Assembly: GCF_031451695.1 (NCBI RefSeq) | Contig: NZ_JARWAM010000004.1 | Coordinates: 186,001-250,000 of the forward strand | Direction of reading: 5' to 3' | From: Franzmannia qiaohouensis | Lineage (GTDB): Bacteria; Pseudomonadota; Gammaproteobacteria; Pseudomonadales; Halomonadaceae | DNA: 64,000 nt | Shown here: piece by piece, positions 51,038 through 58,947 of the stretch | Numbering within the stretch: position 1 is the first letter of the stretch | Layout of the letters: each line of letters begins with the position of its first letter | Position numbers and translations under genes: made by a program | The notes under the pieces: model-generated | What the model was told of the DNA's origin: nothing | Seen by the model: the letters and a program-made list of their open reading frames with translations, nothing else | Database searches by the model: none

Positions 51038-51904
51038 TTACAGGCCGCGCTGACGCTTCTCCTGCGCCCAGTCGATGGCGGGGCCGCGCATGCCGTGGCC
51101 GCCGCGATAGGGGGCATACTGCGGCGGCTGCCAGCCCTTGAGCAGGGCCGGATCGAGGCGATACACCTCGACGCCGATCGGCTGGCAGGTCGACAGGGGA
51201 TCTTTCGCATCGGGCCCCCACAGGTCCAGCGATAGGTCGCCGCCGGGGCAGCACGACAGCGCGCAGAGCAGGTCGATCTCGGCGAAGAACTCGATGTAGT
51301 CGCCTTCGCGTGCCGGGCAGGCCTTCATGAAGTACTGGTCCTCTTCGTTGAGGCCGGTGCACTGGAAGACGTTGAGCACGTCGTGAACGTCGAACTCGGT
51401 GAGCCCGAATGGCGCCACCGCCCGCACCAGGTTCGAGTGGCAGTGATGGTCGAAGTCCTCGCCGGTGAGCAGCTTGTTGACGTAGGGGTCGCAGCGCGTG
51501 CCGAGCAGGTCGTGGACGCGGCCACCGTCGTCATCGACGCCGTAGCCCTCCAGCGTATCGGCAATGATGGTCGCCATCGGCCGCAGGTAGGGTAGCGTCG
51601 ACCACAGCCGGTCGAAGGTCGAGACGTGGGCGCGCTGCAGCTGACGCGTCCGCGAGGCCCAGAAGCGCTCGCGGGGGTTGTGCAGGCTCCAGAGATTGAA
51701 GTCGCCGACCTGCGGGCCGTGTAGCGTCGACAGGCGCAGCACGTGCCCGGCCGGCACCGTCCAGGCCAGGCCGTCGCGCAGCGGCACCACGTGCTGTGCG
51801 ATGCGTTCACGGTCGGCGGGATCGCGTAGCCGCGAGTAGAAGTCGCGGTCCACGTCGAGCACCGACCCCCGGCTTGCCTGATAGGCGGCGGGTACCTTAG
51901 CCAT
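51038..51904 (-). CDS. DUF1989 family protein (urea carboxylase-associated-like, 288 aa)
   Basis: This is a cytoplasmic protein of the DUF1989 family, often annotated as urea carboxylase-associated protein because homologues lie beside urea amidolyase genes. Typical blocks are VPAGHVLRLSTLHGPQVGDFNLW, split as VPAGHVLRLS then GPQVGDFNLWS, and later DLLGTRCDPY, CHSNLVRA and CALSCCPGGDLSLDLW. The conserved Cys and His suggest a metal site. No urea carboxylase is nearby; its neighbour is a BCCT transporter 26 bp upstream, so it may process the imported osmolyte or nitrogen source. ATG 51904 has GGAGAA 5-6 bases upstream. Confidence 0.85.
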   Translation of the reverse strand: MAKVPAAYQASRGSVLDVDRDFYSRLRDPADRERIAQHVVPLRDGLAWTVPAGHVLRLSTLHGPQVGDFNLWSLHNPRERFWASRTRQLQRAHVSTFDRLWSTLPYLRPMATIIADTLEGYGVDDDGGRVHDLLGTRCDPYVNKLLTGEDFDHHCHSNLVRAVAPFGLTEFDVHDVLNVFQCTGLNEEDQYFMKACPAREGDYIEFFAEIDLLCALSCCPGGDLSLDLWGPDAKDPLSTCQPIGVEVYRLDPALLKGWQPPQYAPYRGGHGMRGPAIDWAQEKRQRGL

Positions 51905-51930
51905 GCGTTTTCTCCAGGTCGGGTATATGC

Positions 51931-53541
51931 CTACATCTGATCGGGGTGTGGTGGCGTGCCGACCTTGACCTTGCTGATGCGCTCGGCGGAAAGCCCACGA
52001 AACAGCGCGAAGATCATGGCAAACACCATGATGAAGATCGGCAAGCCGATCACCGTGATCACCTGCTGCAGCGCCTCGAGCCCCGCCTCGCCGGCGAGCA
52101 CGATCAGCATCGCTGCCACGGCGCCCTCGGACACCCCCCAGAACACACGCTGGCGCGCCGGCCCCTGGCCCGCGTCGCCGGTGCACAGCATGTCGACCAC
52201 CAGCGACGCCGAATCCGACGAAGTGGCGAAGAAGATCGCCACGATCACCACCGCCAGCCCCTGAATCAGGGTAGTGGCCGGGAAGTGCTCGAAGAAGGCG
52301 AACATCGCCAGCGGCACGCTCTCGGCCACCGCCGCCGACATCACCCCGGCCTGGTCGCCCAGCGCCTCGCGGGCGGCGCTGCCGATACCGTCGATCTCCA
52401 TCGCCGACCAGCCGAAGATGGCGAACCACACCAGGGTAAACAGCGAAGGCGCGAACAGTACGCCGAGCACGAACTCGCGAATGGTGCGGCCCTTGGAGAT
52501 ACGCGCCACGAAGATGCCGATGAACGGCGACCAGGTCACCGTCCAGGCCCAGTAGAACACCGTCCAGTTGCCCTGCCAGCCCCAGTTGCCGTCTTCCTGG
52601 GTATATTGCGCCAGGGTATCGTTCCAGAACGCCATGGGCACGATGTTGGAGACGTAGATGCCCAGCGTCTCGACGATGCCGCGCAGCAGGAACACCGTGG
52701 AGCCGGTCACCAGCACGAACAGCATCAGGCCGGTGGCCATGCCGATGTTGATGTTGGAGAGCACCTTCACGCCCTTGTCGAGGCCTGCCACGATCGACGC
52801 CACCGCCACCGCGGTCAGCGCGATGATGATCAGGACCTTGACGGTGACGTTGTCCGGCACGCCCATCAGCTCGGATAGCCCGGCATTGATCTGCGAGGTG
52901 CCAAGGCCGATCGACACCGCCACACCGAACAGGGTGCCGAGCACCGCGAAGATATCGATGGTCTTGCCCAGCGGGCCGTAGACCCGCTCCTTGAGCAGCG
53001 GGTAGAACACCGAGCTGACCCGCATCGGCAGGCCGTGGCGATGGATGAAATAGGCGAAGGCCAGCCCCGGCAGGGTGAAGATGGTCCAGGTATGCAGGCC
53101 CAGGTGGTAGAGCGAGAAGCCGATCGCCTCCTGGGAGGCCTCCACCGAGTGCGGCTCGATATCACCGTGGGGCGGATTGGAGAAGTGGAAGATCGGCTCG
53201 GCCACCCCCCAGAACATCAGCACCGTGCCGATACCGCCGGCAAACAGCATGGTGAACCAGGAGATGTTGCCATATTCCGGCTTTTCATCCTCGCGGCCGA
53301 GACGAATCTGGCCGTAGCGGCTGATCGCCACCCACAGCAGGAACAGCAGCCAGGCGTTCACCCCCATGATGAAGAACCAGCCGAGATTGGTGACGACCCA
53401 CTCGCGGCCGTCGGCGAACACGTCCCTGATCGTCTCCGGGGCGATCAGCAGTGCTATCAGAAACGCCACCATCAAGCCTGCCGAGGTAAAGAAGATGGTC
53501 GGTTCGGTGCGCAACCCGAGTCGTCTGGCCAGCTCGTCCAT
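51931..53541 (-). CDS. BCCT family choline/betaine-type transporter (536 aa)
   Basis: This is an inner-membrane sodium- or proton-coupled carrier for betaine, choline or carnitine-like compounds, used for osmotic protection and as a nutrient source. About 12 membrane segments are visible. The family signature in TM8 is the Trp-rich stretch TVFYWAWTVTWSPFIG followed by IFVARISKGRT. The early WFTMLFAGGIGTVLMFWGVAEP block carries the substrate/ion-binding glycine stretch. ATG 53541 is chosen because a G-rich site (AGGGGGCG) lies just upstream; ATGs at 53586 and 53580 are in frame. It leads an operon with the DUF1989 gene. Confidence 0.9.
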   Translation of the reverse strand: MDELARRLGLRTEPTIFFTSAGLMVAFLIALLIAPETIRDVFADGREWVVTNLGWFFIMGVNAWLLFLLWVAISRYGQIRLGREDEKPEYGNISWFTMLFAGGIGTVLMFWGVAEPIFHFSNPPHGDIEPHSVEASQEAIGFSLYHLGLHTWTIFTLPGLAFAYFIHRHGLPMRVSSVFYPLLKERVYGPLGKTIDIFAVLGTLFGVAVSIGLGTSQINAGLSELMGVPDNVTVKVLIIIALTAVAVASIVAGLDKGVKVLSNINIGMATGLMLFVLVTGSTVFLLRGIVETLGIYVSNIVPMAFWNDTLAQYTQEDGNWGWQGNWTVFYWAWTVTWSPFIGIFVARISKGRTIREFVLGVLFAPSLFTLVWFAIFGWSAMEIDGIGSAAREALGDQAGVMSAAVAESVPLAMFAFFEHFPATTLIQGLAVVIVAIFFATSSDSASLVVDMLCTGDAGQGPARQRVFWGVSEGAVAAMLIVLAGEAGLEALQQVITVIGLPIFIMVFAMIFALFRGLSAERISKVKVGTPPHPDQM

Positions 53542-53652
53542 ATCGCCCCCTGCTCCCTGCTGTGGTGGGATGTCGCGCATCCCCATGGCTTTACGCCATT
53601 CAGCCTAGCAGTTCCTCGCCATCTCACCGGCGTGGCCCCATCAACGGACATG

Positions 53653-53678
53653 AAAAAGGGCACCCGAAGGTGCCCTTT
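53653..53678 (-). terminator. Terminator of the suc operon
   Basis: AAAGGGCACC and GGTGCCCTTT (53655-53664 with 53669-53678, loop CGAA) form a 10-bp stem. On the minus strand it is followed by a run of T (TTTTTCATG), 30 bp after the sucD stop, so it ends the sdh-suc transcript. Confidence 0.88.
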
Positions 53679-53707
53679 GGCGTCTTGCGACTGAAACGGC
53701 CTGCGAC

Positions 53708-54580
53708 TTACCAGCCGGTTACCTGCTTCAGGGCATCGCCGATCTCGGCCAGCGAACGCACGGTCTTGACGCCGGCATCCTCGAGGGCGGCGAACTTCTC
53801 GTCCGCAGTGCCCTTGCCGCCGGAGATGATCGCACCGGCGTGGCCCATGCGCTTGCCCGGAGGGGCGGTAACACCGGCGATGTAGGAAACCACCGGCTTG
53901 GAAACGTTGGCCTTGATGTAGGCCGCGGCCTCTTCCTCGGCGGTGCCGCCGATCTCGCCGATCATCACGATCGCCTCGGTCTGCGGATCCTTCTCGAACA
54001 TCTCCAGGATGTCGATGAAGTTGGAGCCCGGGATCGGGTCGCCGCCGATGCCCACGCAGGTCGACTGGCCGAAGCCGTGGTCGGTGGTCTGCTTGACCGC
54101 TTCATAGGTCAGGGTACCGGAGCGCGACACGATGCCGACACGGCCAGGCTTGTGGATATGGCCCGGCATGATGCCGATCTTGCACTCGCCCGGGGTGATC
54201 ACGCCGGGGCAGTTGGGGCCGATCAGGCGCACGCCCAGCTCGTCACACTTGACCTTGGCGTCGAGCATGTCGAGGGTCGCGATGCCTTCGGTGATGCACA
54301 CGATCAGCTTGATGCCGGCGTTGGCGGCTTCGAGGATCGAGTCCTTGCAGAACGGCGCCGGCACGTAGATCACGCTGGCTTCGGCACCGGTCTGCTCGAC
54401 CGCTTCCTTGACGGTGTTGAACACCGGCAGGCCGAGATGCTCCTGGCCGCCCTTGCCCGGGGTCACGCCGCCGACCATCTGGGTACCGTAGGCGATCGCC
54501 TGTTCGGAGTGGAAGGTCCCCTGGCCGCCAGTGAAGCCCTGGCAGATGACCTTGGTGTTCTTATCGATCAGGATGCTCAT
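53708..54580 (-). CDS. sucD: Succinyl-CoA synthetase alpha subunit (290 aa)
   Basis: The alpha subunit binds CoA and carries the phospho-His, converting succinyl-CoA to succinate with ATP formation. The N-terminal CoA-binding Rossmann domain (KVICQGFTGGQGTFHSEQAI) is present, and the phospho-His loop is MGHAGAIISGGKGTA (His at about residue 246). Length 290 aa agrees with E. coli (289). The start codon overlaps the sucC stop (TAATG), giving coupled synthesis of the two subunits. A terminator follows. Confidence 0.97.
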   Translation of the reverse strand: MSILIDKNTKVICQGFTGGQGTFHSEQAIAYGTQMVGGVTPGKGGQEHLGLPVFNTVKEAVEQTGAEASVIYVPAPFCKDSILEAANAGIKLIVCITEGIATLDMLDAKVKCDELGVRLIGPNCPGVITPGECKIGIMPGHIHKPGRVGIVSRSGTLTYEAVKQTTDHGFGQSTCVGIGGDPIPGSNFIDILEMFEKDPQTEAIVMIGEIGGTAEEEAAAYIKANVSKPVVSYIAGVTAPPGKRMGHAGAIISGGKGTADEKFAALEDAGVKTVRSLAEIGDALKQVTGW

Positions 54581-55746
54581 TACTTGCCCTCCGCCGCGTT
54601 GACGACCTGCTGAGCCGCGTCGGTCAGACTGGTAGCAGCGATGATGTTGAGACCGCTGGAGGCCAGCTTCTCGGCACCCAGCTCGGCGTTGTTACCCTCG
54701 AGACGCACCACGACCGGTACGTTGACGCCGACCTGCTCGACCGCGCCGATGATGCCTTCGGCAATCATGTCGCAGCGCACGATGCCGCCGAAGATGTTGA
54801 CCAGTACCGCCTTGACGTTGTCGTCGGAGAGGATGATCTTGAACGCCTCGGCCACGCGCTCCTTGGTGGCGCCGCCGCCAACGTCGAGGAAGTTGGCCGG
54901 CTTGCCGCCGCTCAGGTTGACGATGTCCATGGTGCCCATGGCCAGGCCAGCGCCGTTGACCATGCAACCGATGTTGCCGTCCAGCGCCACGTAGTTGAGT
55001 TCCCACTTGGCGGCGTCGGCTTCACGCTGGTCTTCCTGAGACGGGTCGCGCATCGCCTGCAGGTCCGGGTGACGGTACAGCGCGTTGCTGTCCAGCCCCA
55101 GCTTGGCGTCGAGGCAGTGCAGGTTGCCTTCGTCGGTCACGACCAGCGGGTTGATCTCGAGCAGCGCCAGATCCTTGTCATGGAACAGCTTGGACAGACC
55201 CAGGAAGATCTTGGTGAACTGCTTGATCTGGTCGCCCTTGAGACCCAGCGCAAAGGCCAGCTCACGGGCCTGGTACGGCTGCGCACCGACCAGCGGATCG
55301 ATCTCGGCCTTGAGGATCTTCTCGGGAGTCTCCTCGGCGACCTTCTCGATCTCCACGCCACCTTCGGTGGAGGCCATGAACACCACGCGGCGGGTGGTGC
55401 GATCAACCACCGCGCCCAGATACAGCTCATCGGCGATATCGGTGCAGGTCTCGACCAGGATCTTGGCCACCGGCTGACCGTGTTCGTCGGTCTGGAAGGT
55501 GACCAGGTTCTTGCCCAGCCACTGCTCGGCGAAGGCCTTGGCCTCGGCGGGATCCTTGATCAGCTTGACGCCGCCGGCCTTGCCACGGCCACCAGCGTGG
55601 ACCTGAGCCTTGACGACCCACATGTCGCCGCCGATCTTTTTACATGCTTCAGCGGCTTCTTCGGGTGTGTCCACGGCGAAACCCTTGGACACTGGCAGAC
55701 CATAGTCGGCAAACAGCTGCTTGCCTTGATATTCGTGAAGGTTCAT
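54580..55746 (-). CDS. sucC: Succinyl-CoA synthetase beta subunit (388 aa)
   Basis: The beta subunit has an N-terminal ATP-grasp domain (about 1-240, beginning MNLHEYQGKQLFADYGLPV) and a C-terminal flavodoxin-like domain (NIFGGIVRCDMIAEGI). It sets nucleotide specificity and makes the active site with SucD. Length 388 equals E. coli SucC. ATG 55746 is the family start; the frame continues to 55794 but without homology, and the ribosome site is weak, perhaps because it depends on the hairpin-rich gap after lpdA. Confidence 0.96.
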   Translation of the reverse strand: MNLHEYQGKQLFADYGLPVSKGFAVDTPEEAAEACKKIGGDMWVVKAQVHAGGRGKAGGVKLIKDPAEAKAFAEQWLGKNLVTFQTDEHGQPVAKILVETCTDIADELYLGAVVDRTTRRVVFMASTEGGVEIEKVAEETPEKILKAEIDPLVGAQPYQARELAFALGLKGDQIKQFTKIFLGLSKLFHDKDLALLEINPLVVTDEGNLHCLDAKLGLDSNALYRHPDLQAMRDPSQEDQREADAAKWELNYVALDGNIGCMVNGAGLAMGTMDIVNLSGGKPANFLDVGGGATKERVAEAFKIILSDDNVKAVLVNIFGGIVRCDMIAEGIIGAVEQVGVNVPVVVRLEGNNAELGAEKLASSGLNIIAATSLTDAAQQVVNAAEGK

Positions 55747-55822
55747 CGATTCATGCCATTGGTTGCATGTGACTCGAACGATGACCGCGGACACTCAGTG
55801 CGTTCCCGGGTCACCCCCGTCT

Positions 55823-55868
55823 GCTTCCGGTACGTCGCCGGAAGCACTGCGCCGCCCGTAGGCGGCGC
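55823..55868. other. Two tandem hairpins in the lpdA-sucC gap
   Basis: GCTTCCGG (55823-55830) pairs with CCGGAAGC (55838-55845), and GCGCCGCC (55849-55856) pairs with GGCGGCGC (55861-55868). They lie between lpdA and sucC, which are read on the minus strand. The second stem has no T-run after it in the reading direction, so these may act as an mRNA processing or stability structure, or partly terminate transcription. Confidence 0.6.
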
Positions 55869-55876
55869 TTGTTGTC

Positions 55877-57313
55877 TTACTTGCGCTTCTTGCGATTGGC
55901 CATATGGATGGCATGACCATCCACTGCCAGAGCCGCCTCATGGACGGCTTCCGCGGTAGTCGGATGCGCATAGCAGGTCAGCGCCAGATCCTCGGCGCTG
56001 GAGCCGAACTCCATGGCGATCACGCCCTGGGCAATCAGTTCGCCAGCGTGCTGGCCAACGATATGCATGCCCAGGATGCGGTCGGTCTCGGCATCGGCGA
56101 TGATCTTAGCCATCCCTTCCGATGCATGATTAGCCAGTGCACGACCGTTGGCCGAAAACGGGAAGCTGCCGGTCTTAATCTCGATGCCGGCGGCCTTGGC
56201 GTCCTGCTCGGTGATGCCGACCCAGGCGACTTCCGGCGACGTGTAGATCACGCTGGGAATGGCGTCGTAGTTCATCTCGGCTTTATGACCGGCGATGATA
56301 TCGGCGACCATCACCCCCTCTTCCGAGGCCTTGTGCGCCAGCATCGGGCCGCGCACGCAGTCGCCGATGGCGTAGACGCCCGGCACGCTGGTGCGGCACT
56401 GGTCGTCGACGAAGATGAAGCCGCGCTCGTCGAGCTTGACTCCAGCGTCGTCGCCCAGCAGGCCCTGGGTGTAGGGACGGCGGCCGACGCACACGATCAG
56501 CTTGTCGAACACCTGCTCCTGCTCGCCCTTGGCGTCGGTGTACTTGACGGTGACTTCCTTGCCGTTGGTCTCTGAGCCGGTGACGCGGGCGCCCATCTTG
56601 ATGTCCAGGCCCTGCTTCTTGAGCAGTTTTTGGGTCTCCTTGGCGATGGCCGAGTCGACCATCGGCAGGAAGGAGTCCATGGCCTCGAGCACCGTCACCT
56701 CGGAGCCCAGGCGGCTCCACACGCTGCCCAGCTCCAGGCCGATGACGCCGGCACCGATCACGCCCAGGCGCTTGGGCGTCTCGTCGAACTCCAGCGCGCC
56801 GGTGGAGTCGACGATCAGGCCTTCGGTGAGCGGGGTCGGCGGGATCTCGACCGGCACCGAGCCGGAGGCGATGACGATGTGCTCGGCCTCATAGACGGCC
56901 TTGTCACCATCCTTGCTGACCTCGACCTGCTTGCTGGAGAGCACCTTGCCGGCGCCTTCCAGAGCGGTCACACCGTTGGCCTTGAACAGAGCGCTGATAC
57001 CGCCAACGTTCTTGGCAATGACCTGATTCTTGAACTCGAGCATCTTGGGGATATCAGCGCTGACGTCACCAACGTTGATACCCACTTCGGCGAAATGATC
57101 GCGTGCCTCAACGAACTTGTGTGAGGACTCGAGCAGCGCCTTGGACGGGATGCAGCCCACGTTGAGGCAGGTGCCGCCGTGTACCGTCTTGCCTTCCTTG
57201 TTAACCCACTTCTCGACGCAGGCGGTCTTCAGGCCCAGCTGGGCGGCACGGATGGCGGCCACGTAGCCGCCGGGGCCCGCACCAATCACGATCACATCGA
57301 ATTTATCGGCCAT
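55877..57313 (-). CDS. lpdA: Dihydrolipoyl dehydrogenase (E3, 478 aa)
   Basis: E3 reoxidises the lipoyl groups of the 2-oxoglutarate dehydrogenase complex and passes electrons to NAD+. The FAD motif is GAGPGG near the start, the redox Cys pair is in GGTCLNVGCIPSKALL, the NAD motif is VIGAGVIGLELG, and the active-site His/Glu lie in CYAHPTTAEAVHEA. It is encoded within the suc operon, 46 bp after sucB, so it is the dedicated E3 of this complex but may also serve other lipoyl enzymes. Confidence 0.96.
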   Translation of the reverse strand: MADKFDVIVIGAGPGGYVAAIRAAQLGLKTACVEKWVNKEGKTVHGGTCLNVGCIPSKALLESSHKFVEARDHFAEVGINVGDVSADIPKMLEFKNQVIAKNVGGISALFKANGVTALEGAGKVLSSKQVEVSKDGDKAVYEAEHIVIASGSVPVEIPPTPLTEGLIVDSTGALEFDETPKRLGVIGAGVIGLELGSVWSRLGSEVTVLEAMDSFLPMVDSAIAKETQKLLKKQGLDIKMGARVTGSETNGKEVTVKYTDAKGEQEQVFDKLIVCVGRRPYTQGLLGDDAGVKLDERGFIFVDDQCRTSVPGVYAIGDCVRGPMLAHKASEEGVMVADIIAGHKAEMNYDAIPSVIYTSPEVAWVGITEQDAKAAGIEIKTGSFPFSANGRALANHASEGMAKIIADAETDRILGMHIVGQHAGELIAQGVIAMEFGSSAEDLALTCYAHPTTAEAVHEAALAVDGHAIHMANRKKRK

Positions 57314-57359
57314 GAATACGTTTCCTGTATAGGTTGCGCGTTAGTCGTTGGCAGTCGCG

Positions 57360-58907
57360 TTATACGTCCAGCAGCAGGCGTGCCGGATCCTCGAGCAGTT
57401 CCTTGATGGTGACCAGGAACTGCACCGCGTCCTTGCCATCGATCATGCGGTGGTCGTAGGAGACCGCCAGATACATCATCGGGCGGATCTCGACCTTGCC
57501 ATTGACCGCCATGGGGCGCTCCTGGATCTTGTGCATGCCCAGGATGGCGGTCTGCGGCGGGTTGATGATCGGCGTCGACATCAGCGAGCCGAAGATGCCG
57601 CCGTTGGTGATGGTGAAGGTGCCGCCCTGCATCTCGTCGATGCCCAGCTTGCCGTCGCGGGCGCGCTTGCCGAAGTCGACGATGGTCTTCTCGACGTCGG
57701 CGATCTTCATGCTGTCGGTATCACGCAGCACCGGCACCACCAGGCCACGGTCGGTGGAGACCGCCACACCGATATCCTGGTAACCGTGATAGACGATATC
57801 GCTGCCGTCGATGGAGGCATTGACGTCGGGGAAGCGCTTGAGCGCCTCGGAGGCCGCCTTGACGAAGAAGCCCATGAAGCCGAGCTTGGTGTCGTGGGCC
57901 TTGAGGAAGGTCTCCTTGTACTGTGCGCGCAGCTCCATCACCGCACCCATGTCGACCTCATTGTAGGTGGTCAGCATGGCGGCGGTCTGCTGGGCCTGGA
58001 CCAGGCGCTTGGCGATGGTCTGGCGCAGACGGCTCATCGGCACGCGCTTCTCGGGGCGCTCGCCCTCGACGACCGGTGCGGCGGCGGCCTGCTTGGGCGC
58101 GCTGGCCGGCTTGGAGGCCTTCTTCGCGGAGCCCTCCTTCACGGCCTTCTGGACGTCCTCCTTGAGGATACGGCCGCCCTTGCCGGTGCCCTCGATCTTG
58201 CTGACATCGAGGTCATGCTCGGCGACCAGCTTGCGCGCCGCCGGGGCGAGGATCTTGTCGCCGACTTTCTCGTCGTCGCCGGCATCGGACTTGGCGCTTT
58301 CGGCAGGAGCCGCCTCACTGCCAGCGCTATCGCCACCGGCGCCTTCGCTGAAGATCGCCAGCACCTCTTCGGAGGCGACCTGGCTGCCCTCTTCGGCCTT
58401 GATCTCGGCGAGTGCACCGTCGGCCGGCGCCACGACTTCGAGCACCACCTTGTCGGTTTCGATCTCGGCCAGCACCTCGTCACGCTTTACCGCCTCGCCA
58501 ACCTGCTTGTTCCAGCTGGCCACGGTGCCTTCCTGGATCGACTCGGGGAAGGTCGGCGCCTTGACGTCGTGCTGCTTGCCGCCCGCGGCGGGCTTGGCGT
58601 CAGACGCAGGAGCCTCGGCCTTGGCGTCCTCGGACTTTTCACCCTTGTCGGCCGCCTTGGGCTTGTCGCCCGCCGCGCCAAGAATGCCCAGCACCTGCTC
58701 GGACTGCACGGTATCGCCTTCCTCGGCGTTGATTTCGCTCAGGGTGCCGGCTTCCGGCGCCACCACTTCGAGCACCACCTTGTCGGTCTCGATTTCGACG
58801 ATCAATTCGTCGCGCTCAACGCTATCGCCAGGCTTCTTGTGCCAGGCCGCCACGCTGCCTTCGGCAACGGACTCTGGAAAGGTTGGCGCTTTGATCTCGG
58901 TAGCCAT
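57360..58907 (-). CDS. sucB: Dihydrolipoyl succinyltransferase E2 with two lipoyl domains (515 aa)
   Basis: E2 is the core of the 2-oxoglutarate dehydrogenase complex. Two lipoyl domains are visible: residues about 1-76 with Lys43 (EIETDKVVLEV) and about 112-186 with Lys153, exactly 110 residues later. They are followed by an Ala/Lys-rich linker, a peripheral subunit-binding domain (about 225-260, ILAPAARKLVAEHDLDVSKI), and the catalytic domain ending with the His-Asp motif SYDHRMIDG. E. coli SucB has a single lipoyl domain and 405 aa. ATG 58907 has AAGGAA 5-6 bases upstream; the frame is open back to 58955. Confidence 0.94.
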   Translation of the reverse strand: MATEIKAPTFPESVAEGSVAAWHKKPGDSVERDELIVEIETDKVVLEVVAPEAGTLSEINAEEGDTVQSEQVLGILGAAGDKPKAADKGEKSEDAKAEAPASDAKPAAGGKQHDVKAPTFPESIQEGTVASWNKQVGEAVKRDEVLAEIETDKVVLEVVAPADGALAEIKAEEGSQVASEEVLAIFSEGAGGDSAGSEAAPAESAKSDAGDDEKVGDKILAPAARKLVAEHDLDVSKIEGTGKGGRILKEDVQKAVKEGSAKKASKPASAPKQAAAAPVVEGERPEKRVPMSRLRQTIAKRLVQAQQTAAMLTTYNEVDMGAVMELRAQYKETFLKAHDTKLGFMGFFVKAASEALKRFPDVNASIDGSDIVYHGYQDIGVAVSTDRGLVVPVLRDTDSMKIADVEKTIVDFGKRARDGKLGIDEMQGGTFTITNGGIFGSLMSTPIINPPQTAILGMHKIQERPMAVNGKVEIRPMMYLAVSYDHRMIDGKDAVQFLVTIKELLEDPARLLLDV

Positions 58908-58947
58908 GTCGTTTCCTTGTGTGTTCTCTCTCGTCCGGCAGGACGCC

